Shown here piece after piece: positions 1-9,686 of a DNA stretch of 64,000 nucleotides; the stretch's first letter is position 1, and every line of letters starts with the position of its first letter. The position numbers and the translations under genes are program-made. This stretch comes from a virus, in IMG/VR virus record IMGVR_UViG_3300023294_000015, positions 1 to 64,000 of that record; one strand, given 5' to 3'. The notes beneath the pieces are model-generated. The model saw only the letters and a program-made list of their open reading frames with translations. It ran no database searches and was not told the DNA's origin.

Positions 1-1
1 C

Positions 2-1129
2 AGTAAAATAAGAGCGTATCAAAAGAATTTCTCTGAAGATTCCAAAGAATTTAAGGATTGTCAAAAAGTAATTGATGGTAATTGTAAACTAGAAGATTTA
101 CCTCCTATTTGCAATCAAAAAGAAGATGTTCCCAAAGTACCTGATAATATGAAACTCGTTAGAACTCATATTACAGCAAATGGTAAACAAGGGTTTTCTT
201 ATGCACTTGATAAAACTGAAGTACAAGATAATGATGTAATTGAATCTTTACAAAAAATTATTGAAGATGGTGTAACTCCTTTTGGTGTACGTGCTTCAAG
301 AAGTAAGAACGATAAAATGATTTCTATCTTTTCATCAGACAAACATATCGGTGCTATGACTGCTAGAAATAGTATTTACAGTAATGATTATGATAGAGAT
401 GAAATATTTATCAGACATGAGAAATTAGTAGATAATATTCTTGATGAACATGATACTTTTGGACAATTTAAAAAACTTGTATTTTATGACCTAGGAGATG
501 CTTTAGATGGTAATAATGGTCAAACTACTAGAGGTGGACATAATTTACCTCAAAATATGGATTCTCGTGAGCAAATAGACACTTTTATTGAAGTTACTAT
601 TAAAACTATGGAAACCCTTATTAATGCTGATATAGCAGAGGAAATTTGGTTTATTGCTACTACTAACTGCAATCACTCAGGTAGCTTTGGTCATGGTGCA
701 GTAAGAGCAATTCAAATGTATTTACAAGCGAAATATCCACAAATTAAGACTTTGGTTACTGCTAAGATGTTAGAGCATATTACTTTTGGAGAACATACAT
801 ATATCTTTGGACATGGTAAAGATGATTCTGATATGAAGTTTGGAATGCCAGTAGTATTGAATGATAAGACAGAAGGATTTATTAATGATTATATTGACCG
901 TAAAAAAATACGTTCTAAATATATTCATGTAGTAACAGGTGATTTACATCAATCAGCAGAAACATTTGCTAAACGATTTAGATATAAAAAAGTAATGAGT
1001 ATGTATGGTTCTTCTAAATGGATTCATACTAACTTTGGTAGTGGAGAAGCAGGTGTTGATTATGAAGTATCAGAACTTAACTCACCTAAAGTATATAAAA
1101 CTAGAATGACATACGGACATGACTCTTAA
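2..1129 (+). CDS. Metallophosphoesterase-like protein, 5'-truncated by window edge
   Basis: The reading frame is open from base 2, so the true start lies before the window; the first ATG at 149 is probably internal. From that ATG, an Asp-Lys-His-Ile-Gly segment near residue 64, a Gly-Asp-Ala-Leu-Asp segment near 114, an Asn-Cys-Asn-His segment and a late Gly-Asp-Leu-His match the ordered metal ligands of calcineurin-like phosphoesterases. Substrate is unknown. It is the first gene of the virion block and overlaps the next gene by 11 bases, so it may be a structural or morphogenesis enzyme. A second, unrelated-looking phosphoesterase sits at 54332-55036. Confidence 0.7.
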   Translation, partial: SKIRAYQKNFSEDSKEFKDCQKVIDGNCKLEDLPPICNQKEDVPKVPDNMKLVRTHITANGKQGFSYALDKTEVQDNDVIESLQKIIEDGVTPFGVRASRSKNDKMISIFSSDKHIGAMTARNSIYSNDYDRDEIFIRHEKLVDNILDEHDTFGQFKKLVFYDLGDALDGNNGQTTRGGHNLPQNMDSREQIDTFIEVTIKTMETLINADIAEEIWFIATTNCNHSGSFGHGAVRAIQMYLQAKYPQIKTLVTAKMLEHITFGEHTYIFGHGKDDSDMKFGMPVVLNDKTEGFINDYIDRKKIRSKYIHVVTGDLHQSAETFAKRFRYKKVMSMYGSSKWIHTNFGSGEAGVDYEVSELNSPKVYKTRMTYGHDS

Positions 1130-1811
1130 CGAACTTACATATCAAATAGTAGAAGCTGTAAGACCTGAATTTCACGATGATGACGTTCTTGACTTACGTT
1201 ATATTAAAGACCTTATACACAACCAAAGAGCTTTATGGATACGTAATGAGCTTAATAAAGATAGAGACATCCCTGAGTCTATTATACAAGACTTAGGGTG
1301 TGTAGAAATGGAATTAGCTTCTACAACTGAATGTTGTGACTTTAGTTCTGATTGTCAAATACTACGTACTGTAAATAAAATACCAGTACCTATTGTATTA
1401 CATCATAGAGAATCTATTGAGCGTGTAGGACCATCTGACTTTACAAGTAAACCATATTCACTTAAAGATTACAAAGAAGCTATATTCTTTGGTAATGGTA
1501 GATTTAACCATAACATGACTGTAGCTTACTATAGAAACGATAGAATATATTTATCTTCTAAAGGTTCTCTAGCAGACCTTACAGAGTTTATTAATATTAG
1601 AATGGTAGCTAGTGACCCTACTTCAGCAGCAGTATTTAATACATGTGCTGGAGATCCTTGTTATACAGACGATACTGAATATCCTTTATCAGATTACATG
1701 TGGAACTATATGAAAGAACATATCATTAAGCAGATACTATTAAAGTATCAATTAGCTAATGATACTACGAATGATGCAAACAATACTGTAAGTGGCGAGA
1801 AACAAAATTGA
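1119..1811 (+). CDS. Tail/ring adaptor-like structural protein
   Basis: 230 aa. No catalytic motif is visible. Its position at the head of the tail module, its size, and a mixed helix/strand pattern fit the small head-to-tail connector or ring proteins of podovirus-like crAss phages (P22 gp4 / T7 gp11 class). This is inferred from synteny and general resemblance, not from a diagnostic motif. It overlaps its upstream neighbour by 11 bases and its downstream neighbour by 20, indicating translational coupling. Confidence 0.55.
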   Translation: MTLNELTYQIVEAVRPEFHDDDVLDLRYIKDLIHNQRALWIRNELNKDRDIPESIIQDLGCVEMELASTTECCDFSSDCQILRTVNKIPVPIVLHHRESIERVGPSDFTSKPYSLKDYKEAIFFGNGRFNHNMTVAYYRNDRIYLSSKGSLADLTEFINIRMVASDPTSAAVFNTCAGDPCYTDDTEYPLSDYMWNYMKEHIIKQILLKYQLANDTTNDANNTVSGEKQN

Positions 1812-2316
1812 TATAAGTTCTGCTGAACTGCATAGACGTTACGTTAAAGACTTAGATAACATCGAAAGGAATGATGGTTTTAATTTAGGTTTAGGTGTTA
1901 TTAATAATGCTGTAGCAGATGTTAATAAAGAAATTATGACGGAAATGATACTCCATAATAGATTCTTTAAACTACCATTTAGATTAGGTACTATTATGAT
2001 ATTAAAACTTAAACCTGAACCTAAATTTAAAAAGAATGGTACATTATCATTACCAATAGATTATAAAGCAACTAATAAGCTTTGGAAAGATGATGCTGTA
2101 GCTAAAGAAAATAGAAAATTTGTATATCATAGAAACTTACATACAGGAGGTTATTTAATGCACTTTAAATGGGTTAAATCAGGTACAAATGTACGTAACA
2201 TTAAAGGATACCGTTTTAGTCCTGTAAAAGGTGCTAAACGAGAGTTAGTAGCTGCATTAAAAGATACATCGGTAAAAGTAGACTTTTATGAAAAAGTAAT
2301 AACTAAAAAAATATAA
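1792..2316 (+). CDS. Conserved-looking basic protein of the tail module, unknown
   Basis: 174 aa, GTG start inside the end of the preceding gene. Lysine/arginine rich, with a C-terminal half of alternating aromatic and basic residues. I do not recognise a family. Placement between two adaptor-like genes suggests a small structural or assembly protein. The stop overlaps the next ATG by one base. Confidence 0.6.
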   Translation: MARNKIDISSAELHRRYVKDLDNIERNDGFNLGLGVINNAVADVNKEIMTEMILHNRFFKLPFRLGTIMILKLKPEPKFKKNGTLSLPIDYKATNKLWKDDAVAKENRKFVYHRNLHTGGYLMHFKWVKSGTNVRNIKGYRFSPVKGAKRELVAALKDTSVKVDFYEKVITKKI

Positions 2317-2597
2317 TGTACGAACTAAAATCAATAAGAACAATGGATAAAAACAAACATTGGTCAATTACCGAAGAAAAAGACGGAGTTACCAAATCAC
2401 TTAAAGTAGAAGAAGCAGAAAATGGTTTTATTATAACCAAAAATAAATATGGGTATGTAGAAGATGAAGATAAACATATTGATGAAACTAAAAAATATAT
2501 TTCTACTAAAAATCCTTTAGAAGGTAAAAAAGAAAACATAAAATCACCAATGTCCAAAGAAGAAATGTTTAGTTTTCTTGATGGAGATATTGTATAA
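2316..2597 (+). CDS. Hypothetical small charged protein
   Basis: 93 aa, highly charged (Lys/Glu rich), no membrane segment or recognisable motif. It begins on the last base of the previous stop codon, so it belongs to the same operon. Reading on the opposite strand over the same bases is considered a shadow. Confidence 0.6.
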   Translation: MYELKSIRTMDKNKHWSITEEKDGVTKSLKVEEAENGFIITKNKYGYVEDEDKHIDETKKYISTKNPLEGKKENIKSPMSKEEMFSFLDGDIV

Positions 2598-2619
2598 ATA
2601 ATTTAAAAACCCTCTATAA

Positions 2620-3375
2620 ATGCTCTCAGGTAAAAGCGTAAGTTTAGAAACAATTGTTGAACGTGTACACAGAGACTATGGTTTTACCGTAGATACTGAT
2701 TGGACAGATATTGCTGAATGGATTGGTAGTGTCATTGATCTTATTAACGCTCCTATGCAGTATACTGAACGTATTACTGATGGACATGATAAGCCTTATA
2801 TAGAGATTATTAATGGTAGAGGAGAGCTACCATGTGATCTTATAATTATTGTACAAACACGTACATGTGAAGGTACACCTATGAGATATTCTACGGATAG
2901 TTTTCATAAACGTATGCATTCGGCACAATGCCCAGACTTAATATGTAGTTCTGATTTGACTTATAAAGTTAATGATAATTACATATGGACTAACTTTAAA
3001 GAAGGTAAACTTGAAATGGCTTACATGGCATTTCCTACTGATGAAAGGGGTTACCCAACAGTACCTGATGATGAAAAGTTTAAACAAGCTGCTACAGCTT
3101 ATGTAGCTGAACGTATAGCAATGAAACTCAGGATTAGAGGTAAAATGGCTAAAGATGTATACGATGATATAAAAACAGAAAGAATGTATTATATTGGTGC
3201 TGCACAAAATAAAGCATTAATACCCAATAGAGATAAAACTAGAAGTATTGCTAACCAATTTAGACGTATAGTATCTTTTGAAGATGAACATGCTGGAGGA
3301 CATGCTAATTCAGGTAAGATGCAAGTATTGAGAAATCAAACAAATTTTAGAAATAATACAAACTCCAGAAGATAA
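2620..3375 (+). CDS. Tail tubular / adaptor-like protein
   Basis: 251 aa. The segment around residues 140-155 (aromatic residues, then Pro-Thr-Asp-Glu-Arg-Gly-Tyr-Pro and Val-Pro-Asp) resembles the signature I associate with T7 gp11-like tail tubular or crAss ring proteins, which form a dodecameric ring below the portal. The C-terminus is Asn/Arg rich and probably disordered. The gene ends exactly where the 1396-aa tail protein starts (shared base), supporting a tail-assembly role. Confidence 0.6.
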   Translation: MLSGKSVSLETIVERVHRDYGFTVDTDWTDIAEWIGSVIDLINAPMQYTERITDGHDKPYIEIINGRGELPCDLIIIVQTRTCEGTPMRYSTDSFHKRMHSAQCPDLICSSDLTYKVNDNYIWTNFKEGKLEMAYMAFPTDERGYPTVPDDEKFKQAATAYVAERIAMKLRIRGKMAKDVYDDIKTERMYYIGAAQNKALIPNRDKTRSIANQFRRIVSFEDEHAGGHANSGKMQVLRNQTNFRNNTNSRR

Positions 3376-6300
3376 TGGCTGAACGTATTGAAAATGGGTT
3401 TTTTAAAGGTATGGTAAAAGATCTTTCTGATAAAATGAAAGAACCTTCTACTTATGAAGATGCTCTAGATGTTAGATTAAATTCTAATAGTTCAGATTCT
3501 GATAATGTTATAGTAAATATTAAAGGTAATAAATTTTCTTTTAGTGTACCTGATATTCCTAACATATTAACTATTACGCCTGATACAATACCTACTAGCT
3601 GGGCAACAAACATAATTGTAGGGCATACTGGAGGTAACAGCTTTGGTAACTCTATTAATGGCAGTACAAATAGTCCTGATGGATTAATGGATGCTATTGA
3701 AAATGAATTACGTACAGGTAATGCATTCGTACCATTACAGCTTAATGTAGCTCGTAGTGGTAATACTATTAGAATATGGTCTGTTACAACAGACATACTT
3801 ACTTTTAATACTAGTGCTACACTTACAACTACTGCATTACAAATTAATCAAGCTGCTCAAATACCTATTGGTTGGACACGTATTGATGACGATATATATA
3901 TTATTTCTACAAATAACGATACTGCTATAGGAGGTATTGCAGCTTTTTACAAAGTAACATACGATAAGGTATCATTAGTACCTAATATAACACTTATATA
4001 CTCAGATGACCTTAGTATGTCAACTAGATTTCCAGTAGCTAATCCTGGAGGTATTGAGTCTGTTAAAGAAAATGATGAATTTGTACGTACATATTGGACA
4101 GATGGTTTAGATGCTAATGATTTTAGGTCTATGAATCTTGCTGACCCTAATATAATGGCTGTACCACCTTTACAATTAGGTATTAAACCTATTGTAGATT
4201 TAAAAAAACCAGTATTAAAAAGTATACAAAATGGAGGTTCTATTACATTAGGGCATTATGAAGTTTCTTATGCTTTAAGAACTGCTGGTGGAGGAATAAC
4301 TAATTACGCACATGCATCTAATAGTATATATATAAATGAAGATTCTTTATCGAGTGGGTATCCAGAGTACCAAGGTGGAGAAAGTGGTATTATTACTTCT
4401 AAATCGTTTACTATAACGATACCAGATGTAGATACATCATTTAATAGTATTGATATAGTAATAATAAAAACTGAAGGAGCTGATGCAAGTCCTTTAATAG
4501 CAAAAGTAGCAGAACTTACTATTACTAGCTCTACAGTTGAATACACTTATACAGGAAGTGAACCTGCTGTAATCATTACAGAAGATGCTTTTAATAGACG
4601 TAATAACTTATTTGATAAATGTCATGCGATAGCTCAAAAAGATAATATCTTATTTGCAGCTAACACTAAAAGAGACCCTTTTAACTTAAATTTTGATGCT
4701 AGAGCTTATAGATTTGATAATACACAAGAAGTAATTTTAAATGATGTAAGTGCTACTCCTAGCGCACCATATAATTCTGTATTAGATTTAACAGGTCTTG
4801 ATGAAACTTCTGATGCTATTAATCCTAATCAAAAGATTTACAAATACCAAGCTGATGGTGTTACTTTAGGTGGTGAGGGTCCAAATATTAAATATAAATT
4901 TGTTAATCAAAAATTATTAGCAGATGCAAGAACAGACCCAGGTTATGTATACCCTTATAGATTACCTTGGAGAGGTAATGCTACTGTTAATTTAGGAGAT
5001 GGTACATTATATACGGAAGGTAACTATTTTACTGATTTTAAATCTCCTTATATAGATCATACCTATAAAGGATACCGTAGAGGAGAAACGTATAGATTTT
5101 CATTAGTACCTACAAAAGCCAGTAATGAAGGTTATGCTAAGTGGATAGGAGATATTCGTATGCCCGATATATTTGAAGATTTTCAAAGTGGATTTGCAGT
5201 AGATGCTGCTGAAAATGAAGGTAAAGTATTTCCACTTATGTCAAAAGCAAATAACGTATGGTATGTAAATACATTAGGTGTAGAATTTACTGTAAATATT
5301 CCTGCCAATATTGCAGATCAAATAGATAGTTGGGTTATTAAACGTGTCAAATTAGAGCCTGAAGATAGAACTGTTTTGGCACAAGGTATTATTCATATGT
5401 GTGTAAGAGATAATTCGCATATTCCCGCTACTTATCATCCTACTTTAGGTGAAAATCATTATCTTAATAATATAAGTAGTTTGCCAGATTCTACATTGAA
5501 TCCTAGTAATTCTTTTTCTGGTAATTTAGAATCATATCCGATAGTAACATTTCATTCTCCAGATTTATTATTTGGTAGAGACATTAATAAAAAAACCAAT
5601 GATAAAATAAGGATTGTACAAGGATTAGGTACTTATCAAACCACAAAAGATAATGCTTTACAGCCAGCAATTAAAACCGTATACTCTAAAATATATCATA
5701 ATATACCTTATGAAGACCCAGCAGGAACCAGTAATACGTTTGATGTTAAAGAGATTAGAAATGCTGCTTTTGATGATGATTTTTTAATAGATACTTATCA
5801 ATTTGAGAATCGTAGTCCTTTTATAACAAGTCCTGATGGTAGACGTTCAAGAGGTACAGATACTGCTGCTGTTGTATTAGACAGAGGAATACCTTATGAT
5901 TTCTATATAAATATGATGGGTTCTACAAGTAATTTTTATCCTAGAGGTGGCGATGTTGATTTCCATGCTGATAAATACCTAGTAAATTACGAGCGTGAAA
6001 ACGATGGACAATACGGAGGTCCAGGATATTCAGCACGTTCTCAAAATGTTTATATTAACACAGGAGCACATGTTATTTTAAATAGCAATACTTTACAACA
6101 TACAGTTAAGGTTTACGGTGGAGATACTTATGTCAATGTATTTGACACTTTAAAAATGACCAAAAGTTTTGATGATTTTACTGGAAACAATGAACCCAAG
6201 GGAAACGGGGATAAAAGAATAGCAGTAGGATTATACTACCCATGCGAATCATTTGTTAATACTGATATGAGACATGGTTATTCAATTAATGGGACTCAAA

Positions 6301-7565
6301 ATCCTATCGGATATATGTATGGTACTGACGACCAAGCACCTGATGCGGAACAGTACCCATTAGATTACGGAGAAGATTTTAAATACAATTATGTATTTTC
6401 TGAACAAATGGACACACAACGTTCATTTCCAATACCATTAAATACTACTGAAGTTTTAAGACATCCTGTAAGAATATGGGCTTCAGCTCCTAAAGTATAT
6501 GGTGAACTTGCTGATGCTTGGAGAATATTTGATTCTGAAAAATATATTGATATACAAGGTGATTTAGGTGAAATACGTCAACTTATGAAAGCAAGTGATA
6601 ATATAGTAGCTTGGCAACAAAGAGGTTTTGGTGTAGCATCTGTTAATGAACGATCTGTAGTAAATGATAATACTGGTGGAGGTATTGTATTAGGTCAATC
6701 AGGTGTATTACCTAGATTTAATTATATATCAGAAAGTATAGGTTCATGGCATCAGTTTTCATTTATAAAATCTCCTAATGGGATTATGTTTTGGGATTCT
6801 AAAGATGCAGGACTTTATGTATATAATTCTGAAGGATTAAAGGATATCTCTGCCGATAAGATTAAAGGATGGTTATACTCTAATACAAGAGGTAACATAC
6901 TAAAAGTAGATAGTCCTGCACAAAGTGGTAATATAACTCCTATGGGTGTCTGTGGTACGTATGACATACGTAATAAAGAATACCTCATTACTTTCTATGA
7001 TAATGATAGTAACATTAATAACAATGGATTATTTGATATGGTTGGACGTTCCTTTACAATAGCCTACAATGACACTAAGGATCGTTTTGTGAGCTATAGA
7101 AGCTTTAAGCCTACTACTTATATCAATGATGGAAGATATGTCCTTACAGCTAATCCTAGCGACTTAAATGATTTATATCTACACGATATAGGCGAGAGAG
7201 GTGTATTTTATGATAATGTTCCTACGGAATCTAGTATAACAATTACAGTTAACCCTATGGCTACTATAACTAAGATATTTGATAATACTGAATTTCTTAC
7301 TGATGTTATAGATACTAATGGTGTAGAAGTTACGGATGAAACATTTGATAGTGTTACATCTAGTAATTCTTATCAAACAACTGGCATACGTGCTGATATT
7401 AAACGTACTTTACGTAATTGGAGACATGCTATTACTTATGAATTTGGTACACGTAATAGAATACGTTCCCATTGGATGAAACAAAAGTTTTCATTCCTTA
7501 ATAATAACAATAAAGAGTTCAAGCTTTATCACATAATAAACTATTTTAGAAAAGGTGATAAATAA
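3375..7565 (+). CDS. Large tail stabilisation / muzzle-like protein
   Basis: 1396 aa. Repetitive beta-rich sequence with many Gly, Asn, Thr and aromatic residues and no transmembrane segments. Length and placement directly after the adaptor genes match the large crAss tail protein (P22 gp10-like 'tail stabilisation' family, called muzzle in the structure of a crAss-like virion). Residues about 1090-1190 contain Trp-Gln-Gln-Arg-Gly and Gly-Ile-Met-Phe-Trp-Asp segments typical of beta-propeller blades. Function is inferred. The only clear internal promoter of the left arm follows it. Confidence 0.65.
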   Translation: MAERIENGFFKGMVKDLSDKMKEPSTYEDALDVRLNSNSSDSDNVIVNIKGNKFSFSVPDIPNILTITPDTIPTSWATNIIVGHTGGNSFGNSINGSTNSPDGLMDAIENELRTGNAFVPLQLNVARSGNTIRIWSVTTDILTFNTSATLTTTALQINQAAQIPIGWTRIDDDIYIISTNNDTAIGGIAAFYKVTYDKVSLVPNITLIYSDDLSMSTRFPVANPGGIESVKENDEFVRTYWTDGLDANDFRSMNLADPNIMAVPPLQLGIKPIVDLKKPVLKSIQNGGSITLGHYEVSYALRTAGGGITNYAHASNSIYINEDSLSSGYPEYQGGESGIITSKSFTITIPDVDTSFNSIDIVIIKTEGADASPLIAKVAELTITSSTVEYTYTGSEPAVIITEDAFNRRNNLFDKCHAIAQKDNILFAANTKRDPFNLNFDARAYRFDNTQEVILNDVSATPSAPYNSVLDLTGLDETSDAINPNQKIYKYQADGVTLGGEGPNIKYKFVNQKLLADARTDPGYVYPYRLPWRGNATVNLGDGTLYTEGNYFTDFKSPYIDHTYKGYRRGETYRFSLVPTKASNEGYAKWIGDIRMPDIFEDFQSGFAVDAAENEGKVFPLMSKANNVWYVNTLGVEFTVNIPANIADQIDSWVIKRVKLEPEDRTVLAQGIIHMCVRDNSHIPATYHPTLGENHYLNNISSLPDSTLNPSNSFSGNLESYPIVTFHSPDLLFGRDINKKTNDKIRIVQGLGTYQTTKDNALQPAIKTVYSKIYHNIPYEDPAGTSNTFDVKEIRNAAFDDDFLIDTYQFENRSPFITSPDGRRSRGTDTAAVVLDRGIPYDFYINMMGSTSNFYPRGGDVDFHADKYLVNYERENDGQYGGPGYSARSQNVYINTGAHVILNSNTLQHTVKVYGGDTYVNVFDTLKMTKSFDDFTGNNEPKGNGDKRIAVGLYYPCESFVNTDMRHGYSINGTQNPIGYMYGTDDQAPDAEQYPLDYGEDFKYNYVFSEQMDTQRSFPIPLNTTEVLRHPVRIWASAPKVYGELADAWRIFDSEKYIDIQGDLGEIRQLMKASDNIVAWQQRGFGVASVNERSVVNDNTGGGIVLGQSGVLPRFNYISESIGSWHQFSFIKSPNGIMFWDSKDAGLYVYNSEGLKDISADKIKGWLYSNTRGNILKVDSPAQSGNITPMGVCGTYDIRNKEYLITFYDNDSNINNNGLFDMVGRSFTIAYNDTKDRFVSYRSFKPTTYINDGRYVLTANPSDLNDLYLHDIGERGVFYDNVPTESSITITVNPMATITKIFDNTEFLTDVIDTNGVEVTDETFDSVTSSNSYQTTGIRADIKRTLRNWRHAITYEFGTRNRIRSHWMKQKFSFLNNNNKEFKLYHIINYFRKGDK

Positions 7566-7581
7566 TATTAGAAAATAATAC

Positions 7582-7612
7582 TTGACAAATGACTTTAAAT
7601 AATGTATCTTTG
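7582..7612 (+). promoter_or_regulatory. Bacteroidota-type promoter
   Basis: TTG at 7582-7584, a 20-nt spacer, then TATCTTTG at 7605-7612, matching the Bacteroidota housekeeping consensus (TTTG / 19-21 nt / TAnnTTTG). It lies in the 56-base gap before the gene at 7622, so the expected transcript has a very short leader. It would give the host RNA polymerase access to the cargo-protein and RNA polymerase genes independently of upstream transcription. Confidence 0.85.
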
Positions 7613-7621
7613 TAAATCAAT

Positions 7622-9685
7622 ATGGGAACTTTCAATAAACAAACACGAATAAAAGACTTTGAGGGATTACCTCATGCGTTAAAAGGATTAGATTATACTG
7701 ATGATGCTGAAGTAGAAGGTGGTGAAAAAGCTTATACTCCTAGAGGTTCTAAGAATGAATTTATATTTCGTAAAATATCTAAGCACATTAAGGAACTTAA
7801 AGCTGAAGATAATAAACGTCAAAATAGACCTGTAGGAGATAGAATTTCAGATATATCATTTGATGCTGCTGCTACAGAGATTATACTTAAAGAAGTTAAT
7901 GATTTAGTCTCTGAAGGTATAGATCCTTTTAATGTAGAAGGTAATCAAGACCAAAATGAGTTTAAAACTGGTGGTGTTAATTATGCTACTGGCGGTACTA
8001 ATAGACCTAGATACAGCACACCTACTATAAGTGACGATGCTAATACTAATAATATAGACCCTAATTACGCAAATGAAAACATAGGATTTACTCCTACATC
8101 AAGCCCAACAACGATAAACCCAGGATCTAATCTTAACACCAATACTAATAATGTTGGTCTTGGTACAACACAAGAAAATCCCACACAGCTTAATAATTTT
8201 TTTAGTGCTCCAAAGCAATTTGGAAACGAATCATTCAATGCTGGCGAAGATTTTACAAATGAAAATTCGTTTTTGCCTAATGAAGATCCTTTATTTGCAG
8301 ACCCTCAAAGATATAATGAAGCTTCTGTAATGCCTAATACGTCTGCACCTATAAAATCCGATACAGCAGTACCTTCGACTACAGCAAAAGCATCAACTGG
8401 TTTCAATACGGCTACTGCAGCAATTAATGCGGCTAGTACTATGTATGACACATTCAAAAAACCAAATACTGTAAATCAAGATGCAATGCAAAATAAAGAT
8501 TACATCGACACAATGGCTAAGATTGCAAAAAAAAGAAAAGACCTTACTACAGGAACTGCTATAGCAGGTACAACAGCAGTAGCATTAAACGCAGTGCCCG
8601 TATTTGGACAAATTGCATCTGCCGTTGTAGGCGCAGGTACAGCTATTGCAGGGGGTGTAGGTACAGCAGCATTAGATAAAGAAGAAAAAACAGCATTATC
8701 AGATGCAAATGCTTTTATAAAAAACGAAAAAAGTAGGGCTGCTAGAGGTAGATTTCAAGGTGAAGCTGAAGTTCCTAGAACAAGATATAATGATACAACA
8801 GAATTTAAGAATGGTGGTATGAAAAAGAAATATGCAGGTAACTATGGTTCTGTAAGACCTACTGATCCTAATGACCCATCTAACGACCCTTGGAGTACTG
8901 AATTTGATAGTACACCTACTATGAATCCTCTATATAATACTACTGGTGTAGAAGGATTATCAGGAGATGAACTTCAAACAGCTTTTTTAGATAGATTAAA
9001 AGTTAGTGGTGGTACAGGGCAAGATAGACTTTCTACTAATAAATTACCACAAGTAGATTATAAATCTATGTTTGATAATGCTAATAATGCTGTTAATTTA
9101 GATGAATACTCTAATATACCTACAGATGAAGCTGCTATACCTCCACCTAAAAAAGAAGGTATGACTCCTGAACAAATTAAACAATTGTATCAAGGAGTAT
9201 TAAGTTTTGGAGGTAATGCAGCAAGTTCATTGGCTTATTTAGCAAAAGAACCTAAAGATGGTGATCCAGTAAATTACCCTACATTTAAAAGTGGTAGAAT
9301 GTCTGCACAACATCAATTAAGAGCAGCTAGAGATATGGGAGCTACTGCAATGGAAGTAGCTAGACAATCAGGTAGAGCTGACCCTAGTACATTAGCAACT
9401 TTAGCTACAAGTGGTTCTCAAAATGTTGCAGGTATACGTGAAAGTGTAGCTAATACTAATATATCACTTCAAGCACAAGAAGATCAAATTAACAATGGTA
9501 CTATAATGAGAGCTATGCAAGATGAAGCTGCTAATAAAGGTGTAGCACAATCTAATTATTATGAAGCTATTGATGGTTTAGGTAGAGCAGGTGCTGGTAC
9601 AACAAGACAAATGAATACTATGGATACTAACGCAATGCTTAGAGAGATGTATGAAAATACATTTGGAGTAGCTAAAACAGCATAG
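7622..9685 (+). CDS. Virion cargo / internal protein, low complexity
   Basis: 687 aa. The first half is Asn/Thr/Pro rich and likely disordered. A Gly/Ala-rich hydrophobic stretch near residues 310-350 could insert in a membrane. The last 200 residues are helical, Ala/Gln/Met rich. This mosaic is typical of podovirus proteins packaged in the capsid and ejected with DNA. It is the first gene after the promoter at 7582-7612 and ends in TAG one base before the next ATG. Confidence 0.55.
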   Translation: MGTFNKQTRIKDFEGLPHALKGLDYTDDAEVEGGEKAYTPRGSKNEFIFRKISKHIKELKAEDNKRQNRPVGDRISDISFDAAATEIILKEVNDLVSEGIDPFNVEGNQDQNEFKTGGVNYATGGTNRPRYSTPTISDDANTNNIDPNYANENIGFTPTSSPTTINPGSNLNTNTNNVGLGTTQENPTQLNNFFSAPKQFGNESFNAGEDFTNENSFLPNEDPLFADPQRYNEASVMPNTSAPIKSDTAVPSTTAKASTGFNTATAAINAASTMYDTFKKPNTVNQDAMQNKDYIDTMAKIAKKRKDLTTGTAIAGTTAVALNAVPVFGQIASAVVGAGTAIAGGVGTAALDKEEKTALSDANAFIKNEKSRAARGRFQGEAEVPRTRYNDTTEFKNGGMKKKYAGNYGSVRPTDPNDPSNDPWSTEFDSTPTMNPLYNTTGVEGLSGDELQTAFLDRLKVSGGTGQDRLSTNKLPQVDYKSMFDNANNAVNLDEYSNIPTDEAAIPPPKKEGMTPEQIKQLYQGVLSFGGNAASSLAYLAKEPKDGDPVNYPTFKSGRMSAQHQLRAARDMGATAMEVARQSGRADPSTLATLATSGSQNVAGIRESVANTNISLQAQEDQINNGTIMRAMQDEAANKGVAQSNYYEAIDGLGRAGAGTTRQMNTMDTNAMLREMYENTFGVAKTA

Positions 9686-9686
9686 T

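Noticed and set aside
149-1129. ATG at 149 as the start of the first gene
   Set aside because: The frame is open back to base 2, and the early segment is coding-like, so the gene begins outside the window.
3452-3796. - strand frame inside the large tail gene
   Set aside because: Antisense to an unbroken 1396-aa gene with no motif of its own.
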